A program made the position numbers and the translations under genes. The notes beneath the pieces were generated by a model. It saw nothing but the letters and a program-made list of their open reading frames with translations. It was not told the origin of the DNA and did not search any database. From Syntrophobacter sp. SbD2 (GTDB lineage Bacteria > Desulfobacterota > Binatia > UBA9968), in contig CAMDBU010000032.1 of NCBI GenBank assembly GCA_945889495.1, positions 1 to 42,091 on the forward strand: a DNA stretch of 42,091 nucleotides, read 5' to 3'. Shown one piece after another: positions 7,463 to 16,077 of the stretch. Within the stretch, counting starts at the first letter, position 1, and every line of letters starts with the position of its first letter.

Positions 7463-8518
7463 ATGATGGCGAAGGTCGCAGGTTTCATCGATGCGGACGG
7501 TCATGTGGTCGAAAGCGACGCCGAGTTGCTCGATTTTCTGCCGAAGCCGTATCGCGGCCGCTCGGATCTGCTCGCTTTTCCGTTTTTTCCGACACTCGAT
7601 GGTTTTCATCGCCAGGCGCGCCGCGTAGCCGACGGCAAAGGGCGCTACATCGCCAAAGGGAGCTTGGTGGAATGGCAACAGTTTCTCGATGAAGACCAGA
7701 TCGCTTGGTCGGTGCTTTATCCGACTGCCGGCCTCACCTTCGGTTTGATCCGCGACCAGGACTGGGCTTGCGCGGTCGCCACCGGCTACAATAATTATCT
7801 TTACGAGACTTTCACCAAGCCGGAAGCCCGGCTTAAGGGTATGGCGCTGATCCCGCTGCAGTCGATTCCCGATGCGGTAAAAGAATTGCAGCGTGCCGTC
7901 AAAGAGCTCGGCTTTGTCGGCGCGGTGCTGCCGGCGGTGGGGCTGCGTCAACCATTGGGCGATGAAAAATACTTTCCGGTCTACGAAGCCGCGGAAAAGC
8001 TCGGCGCGTTACTGACCGTGCACGCCGCGCCGACCCAGGGGATCGGTGTCGATAGTTTCGACCGCTTGATCGAAGTGCGCACGCTGAGCCATGGCTTCGG
8101 CCAGATGGTGCAGATGACCAGCATGATCTACCAAGGCGTCTTCGACCGCTTCCCCAAACTCAAGATCGCCTACGCCGAAGCCGGCTGCGGCTGGGTGCCG
8201 TATCTGCTCGAACGCATGGACATGGAGTATGAGCACCGTAACACCCAGGTGCCGCAATGCAAAAAATTACCTTCCGAACATCTCAAGAGCGGACGGGTGT
8301 TTATTCATTGCGAACTGGAAGACCGTGCGATCCCACAGGTTGCCCAGCTGCTGCGTGACGATATCTTGTTTTGCGCCAGCGATTTTCCCCATGAGCCGCG
8401 CAGCGAATTTCGCGAGAATGTCGAACGGTTCATGGCGCGGCAAGATATTGGCGCGGACACCAAGCGAAAAATGTGCTTCGAAAATCCCAAGCGGATGTAT
8501 CCACTGGCGTTGCGGTGA
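7463..8518 (+). CDS. Amidohydrolase family (TIM-barrel) metal-dependent hydrolase
   Basis: About 351 residues. Start at ATG 7463 or 7466; GCGGAGG at 7453-7459 fits 7466 slightly better. The frame stays open upstream, without support. The protein belongs to the amidohydrolase-2 group (ACMSD/decarboxylase-like): it begins with DADGHVVESD (the place of the first metal site), has LTVHAAPT, LKIAYAEAGCGWVPYLLERMD, and CASDFPHEP with the late aspartate. Such enzymes hydrolyse or decarboxylate cyclic or aromatic acids; the substrate is unknown. An MFS transporter and an ABC binding protein follow on the same strand, which hints at a catabolic cluster. Confidence 0.85.
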   Translation: MMAKVAGFIDADGHVVESDAELLDFLPKPYRGRSDLLAFPFFPTLDGFHRQARRVADGKGRYIAKGSLVEWQQFLDEDQIAWSVLYPTAGLTFGLIRDQDWACAVATGYNNYLYETFTKPEARLKGMALIPLQSIPDAVKELQRAVKELGFVGAVLPAVGLRQPLGDEKYFPVYEAAEKLGALLTVHAAPTQGIGVDSFDRLIEVRTLSHGFGQMVQMTSMIYQGVFDRFPKLKIAYAEAGCGWVPYLLERMDMEYEHRNTQVPQCKKLPSEHLKSGRVFIHCELEDRAIPQVAQLLRDDILFCASDFPHEPRSEFRENVERFMARQDIGADTKRKMCFENPKRMYPLALR

Positions 8519-8563
8519 TTCACACCTATTCGCGACGCGACGGACCGCGCGTTGGGTTCCGGA

Positions 8564-8590
8564 TAGGGGCGAAAATTGTTTTGCCCCTAC
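8564..8590. repeat. Palindromic repeat (TAGGGGC ... GCCCCTA)
   Basis: TAGGGGCgAAAA and TTTTgCCCCTA form a hairpin just before the MFS gene. A second member of the family (GGGCGAAA ... TTTCGCCC) lies at 28433-28452. Confidence 0.65.
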
Positions 8591-8596
8591 AGCTCG

Positions 8597-9817
8597 ATGA
8601 ACGATTTGAAAACTACCGGTGCTTTTAGCGCGCTTCGTTACCCCGACTATTTTTGGTTTTGGTCGAGCTATTTCGTATCCAACGTCGGTTCCTGGATGCA
8701 GAGCATCGCCATGGGCTGGCTGCTGTTCGAATTGACCGCGTCACCGCTTTATCTCGGACTATTCAGTTCTCTGCGCATGGTGATGTTGCTGAGTTTTTTC
8801 ATCATCGGCGGGATTCTGTCCGACCGCATCGACCGGCGCAGAGCGATGCTATGGATACAGTTTATCGCCGCCGGCACTTCGCTGATTCTCGCGCTGTTGG
8901 TATCCACTCATGCGATCCAAGTCTGGCATATCTTCGTGCTCGGCGCGGTCACCTCGACCACCTGGGCCTTCGAGCAGCCGGTGCGCCAGGCGTTGTTACC
9001 GCAGCTGGTGCCGCGCGATGTTCTGGTCAACGCCCTGGCGCTCAATGCTGTGACCTGGAACGGTGCCGGTTTGCTGGGGCCGAGTTTGGTGGGGATCTCC
9101 GTCGGTACCATCGGCATCGATGGCTGCTTCTACGTCAACGTCGTCAGTTACCTGGCGGTGGTGGCGGCGCTGATCCGGCTGCGCGTGCCGGCCAACGTTC
9201 AAGAGCCGGGACGCGGCACGGTGGTGCAAAGTCTGCTAGGCGGCTTTCGCTACGTGCGCGGCGAACCGGTGATCTTTACGTTTCTCGTGGTGTCGGCGAT
9301 TTTTAATATCTTCGGCCGATCCTACGTGACGCTGCTCCCTGTGTTTGCCAAGGATGTTTTGCATGTCGGGGCTTCCGGCTTTGGCTTTCTCGCCGCTGGA
9401 CCGGGGCTGGGAACCATCTTTGGTTCGCTCACCTTGGCAAGCTTGGGGAGAGTGGAAGCCAAGCGTTGGCTGATGGTCTCCATGCTTGTGGCTTTTGCGG
9501 TTGTCCTGTGCGGCTTCGCCGTGGGGCGTAACTTCTCCATTGCCGTTGCGCTCTTGGTTGTCATCGGCGCCCTGAGCACGGTATTTGAGACACTGCTCAG
9601 TACGTCGATTCAATTGCGCGTGGAGGAATCGTTTCGCGGCCGGGTGTCGGGCTTCTACGGTTTGACCGGCGGTGGCTTGCGCGAGTTTGGCGGTATGCAG
9701 GCGGGCTTCGTCGCCGAGTGGAGCAGCGCGCCGACGGCGATCGTTGCCGGCGCGCTGGTGCTCGCCGTGGTCGGTTACATGTTTCTCGGCGCCCGCCTCA
9801 AGCGCAGAGCGAGTTAG
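8597..9817 (+). CDS. MFS transporter, EntS/MFS_3-like
   Basis: 406 residues from ATG 8597 (MNDLKTTGAFSALRYPDYFW); the open frame back to 8576 runs through a repeat. The first segment FWFWSSYFVSNVGSWMQSIA is typical of the enterobactin-exporter-like MFS group, with the loop motif GGILSDRIDRRRAM after helix 2. About 10-12 hydrophobic segments follow and the chain ends with a short basic tail. These proteins are proton-driven exporters in the inner membrane. Its cargo cannot be predicted; the neighbouring amidohydrolase and binding protein suggest a small organic molecule. Confidence 0.88.
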   Translation: MNDLKTTGAFSALRYPDYFWFWSSYFVSNVGSWMQSIAMGWLLFELTASPLYLGLFSSLRMVMLLSFFIIGGILSDRIDRRRAMLWIQFIAAGTSLILALLVSTHAIQVWHIFVLGAVTSTTWAFEQPVRQALLPQLVPRDVLVNALALNAVTWNGAGLLGPSLVGISVGTIGIDGCFYVNVVSYLAVVAALIRLRVPANVQEPGRGTVVQSLLGGFRYVRGEPVIFTFLVVSAIFNIFGRSYVTLLPVFAKDVLHVGASGFGFLAAGPGLGTIFGSLTLASLGRVEAKRWLMVSMLVAFAVVLCGFAVGRNFSIAVALLVVIGALSTVFETLLSTSIQLRVEESFRGRVSGFYGLTGGGLREFGGMQAGFVAEWSSAPTAIVAGALVLAVVGYMFLGARLKRRAS

Positions 9818-9841
9818 CGAGAAGAGATTGGTGAGGAAATC

Positions 9842-10837
9842 ATGACATTGGGAAAATATTTATTACTGGTTGCGGCGCTGGCGATGGGATTTTCGCCAGG
9901 TTCGCTAGGCGCCCAGAAGCTCGACCGCGCCGTACTCGCCTACGGTTCCACCGGCGCCAACCTGACGCCGTTTTGGGTGGCGCGTGAGGCCGGGTTGTAC
10001 AAGCAGTATGGCCTTGAAGTCGACATCGTGTTTTTTCGCGGCAGCACGATTGCGATCAATGCCCTGGCGACTAAGGACGCCCACTTCGGCGCCTTTGGCG
10101 CGAGCTCAGCGGTGCTGGCGAAATTGGGCGGCGTCGACACGGTGCTGATCGCCACGGCGGCGCCCGGGCTCCTCTTTTATCTGGTCACCAAGAAAGAGAT
10201 TCGCAACGCCAACGATTTGAAAGGCAAGCGCATCGCCATCAGCCGGCCAGGCACCGACTCCGATCTCGGCGCGCGGGTCGCGGTGCAACGCTTGGGTTTG
10301 AACGAGAAGGATGTGAGCTTCATCAGCTTGGGCACCGACACCGAGCGGGTGGCGGCGATGGTCCAGGGCGTGGTCGACGCGACGGTAGTCACGGTGTCCG
10401 GTTACGTCACCGCGCAGAAGCTCGGCTTCCACTCGATCCTCGATTTGGGCCAGGCGAATATTCCCTACGAAGCCGCGGGCTTGATCACGACGAGAACTCT
10501 GATGCGTGACAACTCAGAGTTGGTCATGAAATACGTCAAAGGCTTCGTCGCCGCCATTCACTACGCCAAGAACAACCGCGAGCCGACGCTAAAAATTCTT
10601 AGCAAATACATGCGCACCGACGACCGCGACGTGCTAACCGCCAGCTACGATTACTTCGTCGGCCGGATCATCCCGCGCGCGCCTTACGTCAGTGAGAAAG
10701 GTTTGCAAGCGGTGATCGACTTCATCCGCCAGCGCAATCCGCAAACGCCCCAAGTGAAAGCGGCGGACTTCATGGACAACCGTTATATCAAAGAATTGGA
10801 CGACAGCGGGTTTATCAAGGCGCTGTATAGCCGGTAG
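9842..10837 (+). CDS. ABC substrate-binding protein, NMT1/TauA-like (orphan 1)
   Basis: 331 residues from ATG 9842, with GAGGAAATC before the start. A signal peptide (MTLGKYLLLVAALAMGF ... LGA) is followed by a NitT/TauT/THI5-type binding fold: PFWVAREAGLYKQYGLEVDI, GKRIAISRPGTDSDLGA, VVDATVV and a C-terminal SGFIKALYSR. These proteins bind small organic compounds in the periplasm for ABC import. No permease or ATPase gene of that family is nearby, so it is an orphan. It shares its architecture and C-terminal SGF/SGY motif with the two other orphan copies at 19040 and 29586. Confidence 0.88.
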   Translation: MTLGKYLLLVAALAMGFSPGSLGAQKLDRAVLAYGSTGANLTPFWVAREAGLYKQYGLEVDIVFFRGSTIAINALATKDAHFGAFGASSAVLAKLGGVDTVLIATAAPGLLFYLVTKKEIRNANDLKGKRIAISRPGTDSDLGARVAVQRLGLNEKDVSFISLGTDTERVAAMVQGVVDATVVTVSGYVTAQKLGFHSILDLGQANIPYEAAGLITTRTLMRDNSELVMKYVKGFVAAIHYAKNNREPTLKILSKYMRTDDRDVLTASYDYFVGRIIPRAPYVSEKGLQAVIDFIRQRNPQTPQVKAADFMDNRYIKELDDSGFIKALYSR

Positions 10838-10854
10838 ATTCGCTGGAATCTTCT

Positions 10855-10904
10855 ACGGGAGCGCGGACATTCCTGTCCGCGGGTTGAAAAACCCGCGCTC
10901 CCGT
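10855..10904. repeat. Cruciform-type repeat after binding protein 1
   Basis: An outer inverted repeat, ACGGGAGCGCGG ... CCGCGCTCCCGT, encloses two hairpins, GCGGACattcctGTCCGC and GCGGGTTgaaAAACCCGC. It is a known style of dispersed intergenic repeat. It lies 18 bases after a stop codon, between convergent genes, and could end transcription from both sides. Confidence 0.75.
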
Positions 10905-10941
10905 GACGGAGCAACGCAGCCTGCGGGATGAGGTGCTGCGC

Positions 10942-11508
10942 TTAGCTAAAGATATCTTTTGCGGCGAGAGTGAAATTTGTGAACGGCGGCATCGACATTG
11001 GAGCATCGCCCTGTAGGGTCGCAGCCAAGCGATAACTATCCGCGTTCAAAAGATAGACTTCGACGGCTTCTTGCTCGGGATCGACGATCCAATAAGCTGG
11101 CACACGGTGGCGCGCGTAAATATGCGCCTTGGTTACGCGGTCGGTACGGCTGGTACTGGGTGACAGGATTTCGACAATCAGATCCGGTGCCCCTTCAATA
11201 GCGCGATTTGTGAGGATGCTTTGACGAGCCTTCGCGACGAACAGCAGATCTGGCTGAAGTATGGACGTGGATTCAAGGATGAGATCGACAGTGGCATGGT
11301 AGAGTTTGCCCAAGTCTTTTTTTCTTATGTGTTGGCTGAGAAGAACGATTAAATTTATCGACACTGTCTGGTGCTTCAGGTTCGGCGCTGGCGTCACGGC
11401 GAGTTCTCCTTCCAGAATCTCGTAGCGGTTGCCGTCGTTGGGTATGGCTGCGTAATCCTCGTAGGTGAAAATGATTTTACCTTCGGAAATAGTCATCGGT
11501 ATGGACAT
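10942..11508 (-). CDS. Uma2 family (DUF820) restriction-like nuclease fold protein
   Basis: 188 residues from ATG 11508 (MSIPMTISEG), preceded by GAGG at a good distance; the open frame extends to 11541. Motifs: YEDYAAIPNDGNRYEILEGE, PAPNLKHQTVS, LQPDLLFVA (the PD), PDLIVEILSPSTSRTDR (the ExxSPS motif) and YWIVDPEQ. The family has a PD-(D/E)XK nuclease-like fold, is spread in many bacteria and has no settled function. It stands alone, convergent with binding protein 1. Confidence 0.88.
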   Translation of the reverse strand: MSIPMTISEGKIIFTYEDYAAIPNDGNRYEILEGELAVTPAPNLKHQTVSINLIVLLSQHIRKKDLGKLYHATVDLILESTSILQPDLLFVAKARQSILTNRAIEGAPDLIVEILSPSTSRTDRVTKAHIYARHRVPAYWIVDPEQEAVEVYLLNADSYRLAATLQGDAPMSMPPFTNFTLAAKDIFS

Positions 11509-11579
11509 GGAAGCCTCGCGCCTGAGTATTATTTTTACCACCCTGGCGGAAGGGGGTCAATGTAAACCGAAACAGCCGA

Positions 11580-13034
11580 CTACGGCTGGCTGTTCTTGAT
11601 TAGCTGGGCGTAGAAGTTTATGCAGCGCAGGTAATCGCTGACCGCGATGCGTTCGTCGATGCCGTGGTATCTCTTGGTGTCGGCGGCGGTCAGCGTGATC
11701 GGCAGGAAGCGCAGGACATTTTTCGTCAAGCCGGCGTAATGGCGCGAGTCGGTGGCGGCGACTAGCAACGAAGGCGCGACCACTGCTTCGGGCATGGTCT
11801 GGCGGATGGTGCGCTCGACCAGTTTGAAGCTGGAGCTGTCGCTGTCGGTGACGGCCGATGGCTCCATGCGAATCGCCAGCGGCGTGAGTTTTACCTGTGG
11901 GTCGTCGATGGCTCTGCGCACATGTTCCAGCGCGCTGGCGGTGCTTTCGCCCGGCATGATGCGTAGATTGATCACCGCGCGGGCTTGAGTCGGCAAAATG
12001 TTTTCCTTGACCCCGGCGTTGAAGAATGTCGGCGCCATTGTCGTGCGCAGGATGGCGTCGGTGAGCGGTGACTTGGCGAGCTTATTGGCGATCATTGGTT
12101 CGAAGAGCCAGAGGTTGGTCAAGGCGATTTTATTTATGCCGGTCATTTCCGGGCCGAGGTAATCGAACATCGCTCGGGTCGGGCCGCGCAGTTTGGCCGG
12201 GAAAGGCGTGGCTTCGAGCCGCTGCAGGGCGCGGTTGATGCGGCCGATGGCGTTGTCTTGGGTCGGGATCGAGCTATGGCCGCCGGCGGCAGCGGCGCTC
12301 AATTCAACGCTCAAATAGCCTTTCTCGGCGATGCCGACGAGGGCCACCGGCGCGGCGACGCCGTCGATGATGCCGCTTAGAATATTCATCCCTTCGTCGA
12401 GAACATATTCCAACTGGACGTTGCGCGCGGCCAATGTCGCGGCGATGTTCGCCGCGCCGTCGTGGCCGCCGATCTCTTCGTCGTGACCGAAGGCGAGGTA
12501 GATGGTGCGCGCCGGTTGGAATCCGTTGTTCAGCAAATGCTCCACCGCTTCGAGGATCGCCATCACGCTGGCTTTGTCGTCCATGGCGCCGCGGCCCCAA
12601 ATGAAACCGCCGGCGATTTGTCCTGAGAACGGTGGGTGGGTCCAAGACTGCTCGCTGGCCGGATCGATGGGCACGACGTCCATGTGCGCCATCAACAAGA
12701 TCGGTTTGAGCTTCGGATCGCTGCCTTGCCAAGTGTAGAGCAGGCTGTGCTGACTGACGGTTTCTCGCGCCAAGCGCTTATGAAGCGCGGGAAATGATCC
12801 GCTAAGAAAGTCCTGAAAGCGCTCGAACTCAGCCTGGGATGCCGAGTCGACCGGTGCGACCGTGCGATGGCGAATCGCGTGGCTCAGCCGTTGGGCGGCG
12901 GTATCGACGTCGATTTGAATCGGTGCCGCGGGAGCGACGGCGATCTGGCGCGACGCGGAGCGCAGAACCCCGGTGGCGAGCGCGCCACCAAGGACAGCGG
13001 TGCCTAAGGCGAGCACGCCAAGAAACTTTTTCAT
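11580..13034 (-). CDS. M20 family metallopeptidase
   Basis: 484 residues from ATG 13034, with GGAG 6 bases upstream. A hydrophobic N-terminus (MKKFLGVLALGTAVLGGAL) suggests export or membrane anchoring. Zinc-site motifs: LLMAHMDVVP (His, Asp), GRGAMDDKASV (Asp), FGHDEEIGGHDG (Glu-Glu) and TDSRHYAG near the end (last His). The size and the N-terminal segment resemble the PM20D1/Gly-X carboxypeptidase branch, which cleaves N-acyl amino acids and peptides. Alone on this strand; about 300 bases upstream lies the bicupin gene. Confidence 0.85.
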   Translation of the reverse strand: MKKFLGVLALGTAVLGGALATGVLRSASRQIAVAPAAPIQIDVDTAAQRLSHAIRHRTVAPVDSASQAEFERFQDFLSGSFPALHKRLARETVSQHSLLYTWQGSDPKLKPILLMAHMDVVPIDPASEQSWTHPPFSGQIAGGFIWGRGAMDDKASVMAILEAVEHLLNNGFQPARTIYLAFGHDEEIGGHDGAANIAATLAARNVQLEYVLDEGMNILSGIIDGVAAPVALVGIAEKGYLSVELSAAAAGGHSSIPTQDNAIGRINRALQRLEATPFPAKLRGPTRAMFDYLGPEMTGINKIALTNLWLFEPMIANKLAKSPLTDAILRTTMAPTFFNAGVKENILPTQARAVINLRIMPGESTASALEHVRRAIDDPQVKLTPLAIRMEPSAVTDSDSSSFKLVERTIRQTMPEAVVAPSLLVAATDSRHYAGLTKNVLRFLPITLTAADTKRYHGIDERIAVSDYLRCINFYAQLIKNSQP

Positions 13035-13331
13035 GCAGCTCCGGGGTAGCAACTTTGGGAGATGACGGCAAGCCGCTCATGGATAATGGATAATTAAAAA
13101 TTGATAATGGAGAATGACGGAGCAAGTTTGGCTGGCTGCGGCAAACCGCTGGCGCAGGTTGGCATCCATCTTCAGCAATTCGGTGAGCTGCAAAAAACCG
13201 GATTCCGGCCTTCGCCGGAATGACGGAAACAGGAAGTCGACTTTGTGTGCCTGAAAACTAGCAGGGGAGATTTGAGTTCGAGTTGGCCGGCTGCGGGGAG
13301 TGTCCCCGCAGCCGCTGTCGAGGTTTATTGG
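13035..13331. repeat. Intergenic stretch with repeats, no gene
   Basis: This 297-base gap contains an AT-rich run of ATGGATAATGGATAATT-like units near 13078-13118 and a palindromic repeat at 13194-13229 (GGATTCCGGccttCGCCGGAATGACGG), a one-hairpin relative of the element at 3750-3841. I see no coding gene or convincing promoter. Confidence 0.6.
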
Positions 13332-14348
13332 TTAGTAAGTGCGTTCGCGCTTACGGACGATCCGGCCCGCTTCAATTGGGTTGCCTTCGTCGTTATAGAT
13401 GCGCGTGCTGGTAAAGCCTTCGGGCCAGATTGAGGTCATCCACTGGCGGATATTGAAGCCAATGCGAATCTGGGTAATCGGATTTGGGTTTTCGTTAATG
13501 TGCTGGTGTTCCCACATGGCCGGCGGGACATAGAGAACGTCGCCGGCTTCCCAAGGGATGCGCTTGCCCTGCATGTCGGTAAAGCCTTTACCTTCGACCG
13601 CGTAGACGACCGCTTCAAGATGTTTGTGTCTGCCGCTCTCGTGGAAGGCCGGCTCGATCCAGCGATTGGTAATCGCCACGCTGACGGCACGGAAGCCGTT
13701 CTTGGGCACGACCAGATAGTTGGAAAAGTCGTGCTGGTTTTTGGTCGCGGCGATGGCGCCCTGGGGATTGTAACTTTCGCCGTCCGGCAACTTTTCTTTG
13801 TTGGTCGGCGCCTGCTCAAGATGGATAATCGCGCGGGTTTTGTCGGGGTAGTATTGCGACGTCTCCTCGGGCATGGCGGCGATCCGCGATGGATCGTTGG
13901 GGCCGCAGGTCTCGATCTGCTCGAGGCGCGCCACCCGCAGGAAGGCTTCGAGATCGAAGCACATGCCATGCAGGATCAAGACCGGCACGTTGCCGGTATT
14001 GAAATGTTGATGCTCGGCCCAAAATGGAATCTGCAGCGTGCTGCTGGTGTGCCAATTGAAACGCTGGCCATTGATAATGCTGAAGCCTTCGCCTTCGAGG
14101 ATATGCATCGACTCTTCACCATGACGATGCTTGCCGGTATGCCAGCCCACCGGAATTTCCGACTTGAGCACGTTGCTGCCCATGGTGGCGAAGCCGAGAT
14201 GGTTGGCAACCATCAGCTTCACTTTGACATCATGAGGCGTTGAAACCCATGGAATGTCTTTATCCGCGGCTACCAGGCGGCCGACTTCAAGTTCGTCTTG
14301 GAGTCTATGGGGTGTTTCGAGCCACTGTTCGTAAAAGTTCTTTGCCAT
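13332..14348 (-). CDS. Bicupin protein 1, gentisate-dioxygenase-like fold
   Basis: 338 residues from ATG 14348, with AAAGGGAA upstream; the upstream open frame is a shadow of the ATPase gene. Two cupin domains. The first has GKHRHGEESMHILEGEG (His74, His76) and EHQHFN (His113, His115). The second has HKHLEAVVYAVEGKG (His241, His243, Glu245) and WEHQHIN (His281, His283). Both metal sites look complete. Bicupins include gentisate 1,2-dioxygenase, oxalate decarboxylase and others; the reaction is not predictable here. It follows an AAA+ ATPase gene by 26 bases on the same strand, so the two are probably co-transcribed. Confidence 0.82.
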   Translation of the reverse strand: MAKNFYEQWLETPHRLQDELEVGRLVAADKDIPWVSTPHDVKVKLMVANHLGFATMGSNVLKSEIPVGWHTGKHRHGEESMHILEGEGFSIINGQRFNWHTSSTLQIPFWAEHQHFNTGNVPVLILHGMCFDLEAFLRVARLEQIETCGPNDPSRIAAMPEETSQYYPDKTRAIIHLEQAPTNKEKLPDGESYNPQGAIAATKNQHDFSNYLVVPKNGFRAVSVAITNRWIEPAFHESGRHKHLEAVVYAVEGKGFTDMQGKRIPWEAGDVLYVPPAMWEHQHINENPNPITQIRIGFNIRQWMTSIWPEGFTSTRIYNDEGNPIEAGRIVRKRERTY

Positions 14349-14374
14349 GATGATTCCCTTTGTCTGTGAAATTA

Positions 14375-15226
14375 TTAATCGGCGATTTGCTGCGCCAAAG
14401 ACTCTTTCTTCAGCAACTTGGCGACGAAGTGGCGCATAGCGAAACGTTGGCCATCGCGCATGCTGCGCACGGTGCCATTCTTCACCGCGGCGATCAGATC
14501 GGTTTTCAACGTGCTCTGCTGGGCGCCGGTCAATTGCCCGATGGCTGGAATTTGCTGGACCATCTGTAGCAGCGTTTCCAGATCCGGATAGTCGACGACA
14601 TAGCTCAGGAAGCGATCGCGAATCGCTTCGTCGATCAGATCCGGGCGGTTGCTGGTCAAAACGATCGTCGCGCGCGAGGTGTCGAGATCGTCGATGGAAT
14701 GAAAGAAAACGCTGTCCTGAGAAAAGTGCCACTCTTTGGCGTGTTGGCTACCGCGCGCCATGAAAATCGATTCGACGTCGTCGAACAGCAGCACCGAGCG
14801 CTGCCCCTGGGCCGTGAACCCCGATCTTGCGTGAAGGAAAATATCGCGAATTCTTTCTTCGCTCTCGCCATATCGTGAGCGCGAAATCTCGCCGCCATCG
14901 ACAAACGCCAATGCGACCGGCGGCTCATCCTCGGCCTCGAACCGGCGACCGAGTTCATAGGCCAGCCGTTTGGCCAGCGTGGTCTTGCCGGTGCCGGGAG
15001 GACCGCTGAGCATGAACCCTTTTACCAGGCCGCGGGTGGTTCCGGACCGCCATTGATATTCGGTGATGGCGGCGATCTCTTGTAACAGATCGCGGTAACG
15101 GTCGCCGACCATTTCACTGCCGCGGACCACGCCGGTGTCGTCGGTGCCGCCAAAAAGCAATGACAGCTTTTCGAACGAAATGACGTTGCCCGCCGATAGA
15201 TGATGATGGCCTTCGTTTGATTGCAT
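14375..15226 (-). CDS. AAA+ ATPase
   Basis: 283 residues from ATG 15226, with GGGGGA about 10 bases upstream. Walker A GPPGTGKT (75-82), Walker B VLLFDDVE (145-152), sensor-1 TSN (191-193), and arginines near RDRF (203, 205) in the arginine-finger place, then a C-terminal helical part to KKESLAQQIAD. The N-terminal 60 residues are unfamiliar. It is a single-domain AAA+ protein of the kind that remodels or activates a partner (compare CbbX or MoxR by role only). The bicupin gene begins 26 bases after its stop and is the natural candidate partner. Confidence 0.85.
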   Translation of the reverse strand: MQSNEGHHHLSAGNVISFEKLSLLFGGTDDTGVVRGSEMVGDRYRDLLQEIAAITEYQWRSGTTRGLVKGFMLSGPPGTGKTTLAKRLAYELGRRFEAEDEPPVALAFVDGGEISRSRYGESEERIRDIFLHARSGFTAQGQRSVLLFDDVESIFMARGSQHAKEWHFSQDSVFFHSIDDLDTSRATIVLTSNRPDLIDEAIRDRFLSYVVDYPDLETLLQMVQQIPAIGQLTGAQQSTLKTDLIAAVKNGTVRSMRDGQRFAMRHFVAKLLKKESLAQQIAD

Positions 15227-15316
15227 CTAGTAGAATCCCCCAGAGAAAAGCACAAACCAGGATGCTATTCTAACCGACAAAAATATCAAGAGCGTTGGCT
15301 TTCCTCGGAGGGGAGA

Positions 15317-15391
15317 TTAACCACGAAAAACACGAAAGACACGAAAATCGGAATACAATCCGGAGTAACCTTTCGTGTGTTTCGTGGTTAA
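15317..15391. repeat. Inverted repeat TTAACCACGAAA ... TTTCGTGGTTAA
   Basis: Arms at 15317-15337 and 15371-15391 pair over 21 bases with one mismatch. A variant with AAAG instead of GAAA occurs at 36720-36861, and a one-armed relative at 24575-24604. It lies between the ATPase start and the stop of the upstream gene. Confidence 0.8.
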
Positions 15392-15408
15392 ATTCTTCCT
15401 CTTAATCT

Positions 15409-15957
15409 TTAAATCGGAAAGTCCTTGGGATTGGGCGACGAGGTTAGCTCAAATGCGTTGAGCGTGCAGGAGATCATCGCGTAGTAGCCAATGGTGGCGG
15501 TGAGTTCGACCAGGCCGGCGACGCCCAGGCGCGCGCGCAGCGACTCGACCGCGGCTTCGCTGACGCGATGTCGATAAATCAGATCGCGCGCGTAGTCGAC
15601 GATCTCGGCTTCGTCCGGCGGCAGGCCGGTGGTCGGCTGGCGTTGGTGCACCGCGACCAAGGTTTCTCTGCTGACTTTGTTTTTCTCGGCGTTGCGCACG
15701 CTGGCGGCCCATTCATGGATGCAGTCGAATTCGCGCGACGCGGTCATGGCCGCTAACGTGCGCACCTTGGGTTCGAGCTTGCCGTCGAAGCGCAGGTAGC
15801 CGCCCAGGCTGGCGGTATGATCGGCGATGGGCGGGACGTGGAGCAGCGCCGGAAAGCAGCCGCGCACCTCGCCGCGGCTTTTTCCGATGGCTTCGTAAAC
15901 CAACCGATGCTCGGGCGTTAAACTTTCCTTATTTTCCACTAACGGTATTCTTGGCAT
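15409..15957 (-). CDS. Carboxymuconolactone decarboxylase/AhpD-like protein
   Basis: 182 residues from ATG 15957, with an ideal GGGAGGAA ahead of it; the frame is open further upstream without support. Features of the CMD fold: FPALLHVPPIADH, LEPKVRTLAAMTASREFDCIHEWAAS and a C-terminal GYYAMISCTLNAFEL. The redox CxxC of AhpD is absent; the site reads DCIHEW, as in decarboxylase-type relatives. Many such proteins are unassigned and occur with catabolic genes. Divergent from the small gene at 16078. Confidence 0.85.
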   Translation of the reverse strand: MPRIPLVENKESLTPEHRLVYEAIGKSRGEVRGCFPALLHVPPIADHTASLGGYLRFDGKLEPKVRTLAAMTASREFDCIHEWAASVRNAEKNKVSRETLVAVHQRQPTTGLPPDEAEIVDYARDLIYRHRVSEAAVESLRARLGVAGLVELTATIGYYAMISCTLNAFELTSSPNPKDFPI

Positions 15958-16041
15958 GATTCCTCCCTGTGATTCTGGTTTATTGCACAAAGGCTTGCTA
16001 GCGCAAGGCTCGGAGCTGGCAATAATTTGCCGAAGAAATTC

Positions 16042-16070
16042 TTGCAAGCCGAGCGAAGTTTTTCTATAGA
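16042..16070 (+). promoter_or_regulatory. Candidate sigma-70 promoter for the small gene at 16078
   Basis: TTGCAA (16042-16047), a 17-base spacer, and TATAGA (16065-16070). A start of transcription about 7 bases later would fall at or just before ATG 16078, so the mRNA would be nearly leaderless; indeed there is no ribosome binding site. Confidence 0.4.
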
Positions 16071-16077
16071 TTTCCCT

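Noticed and set aside
14349-14732. N-terminal extension of the bicupin 1 frame
   Set aside because: This part overlaps the AAA+ ATPase gene in another frame; the cupin protein begins naturally at ATG 14348.
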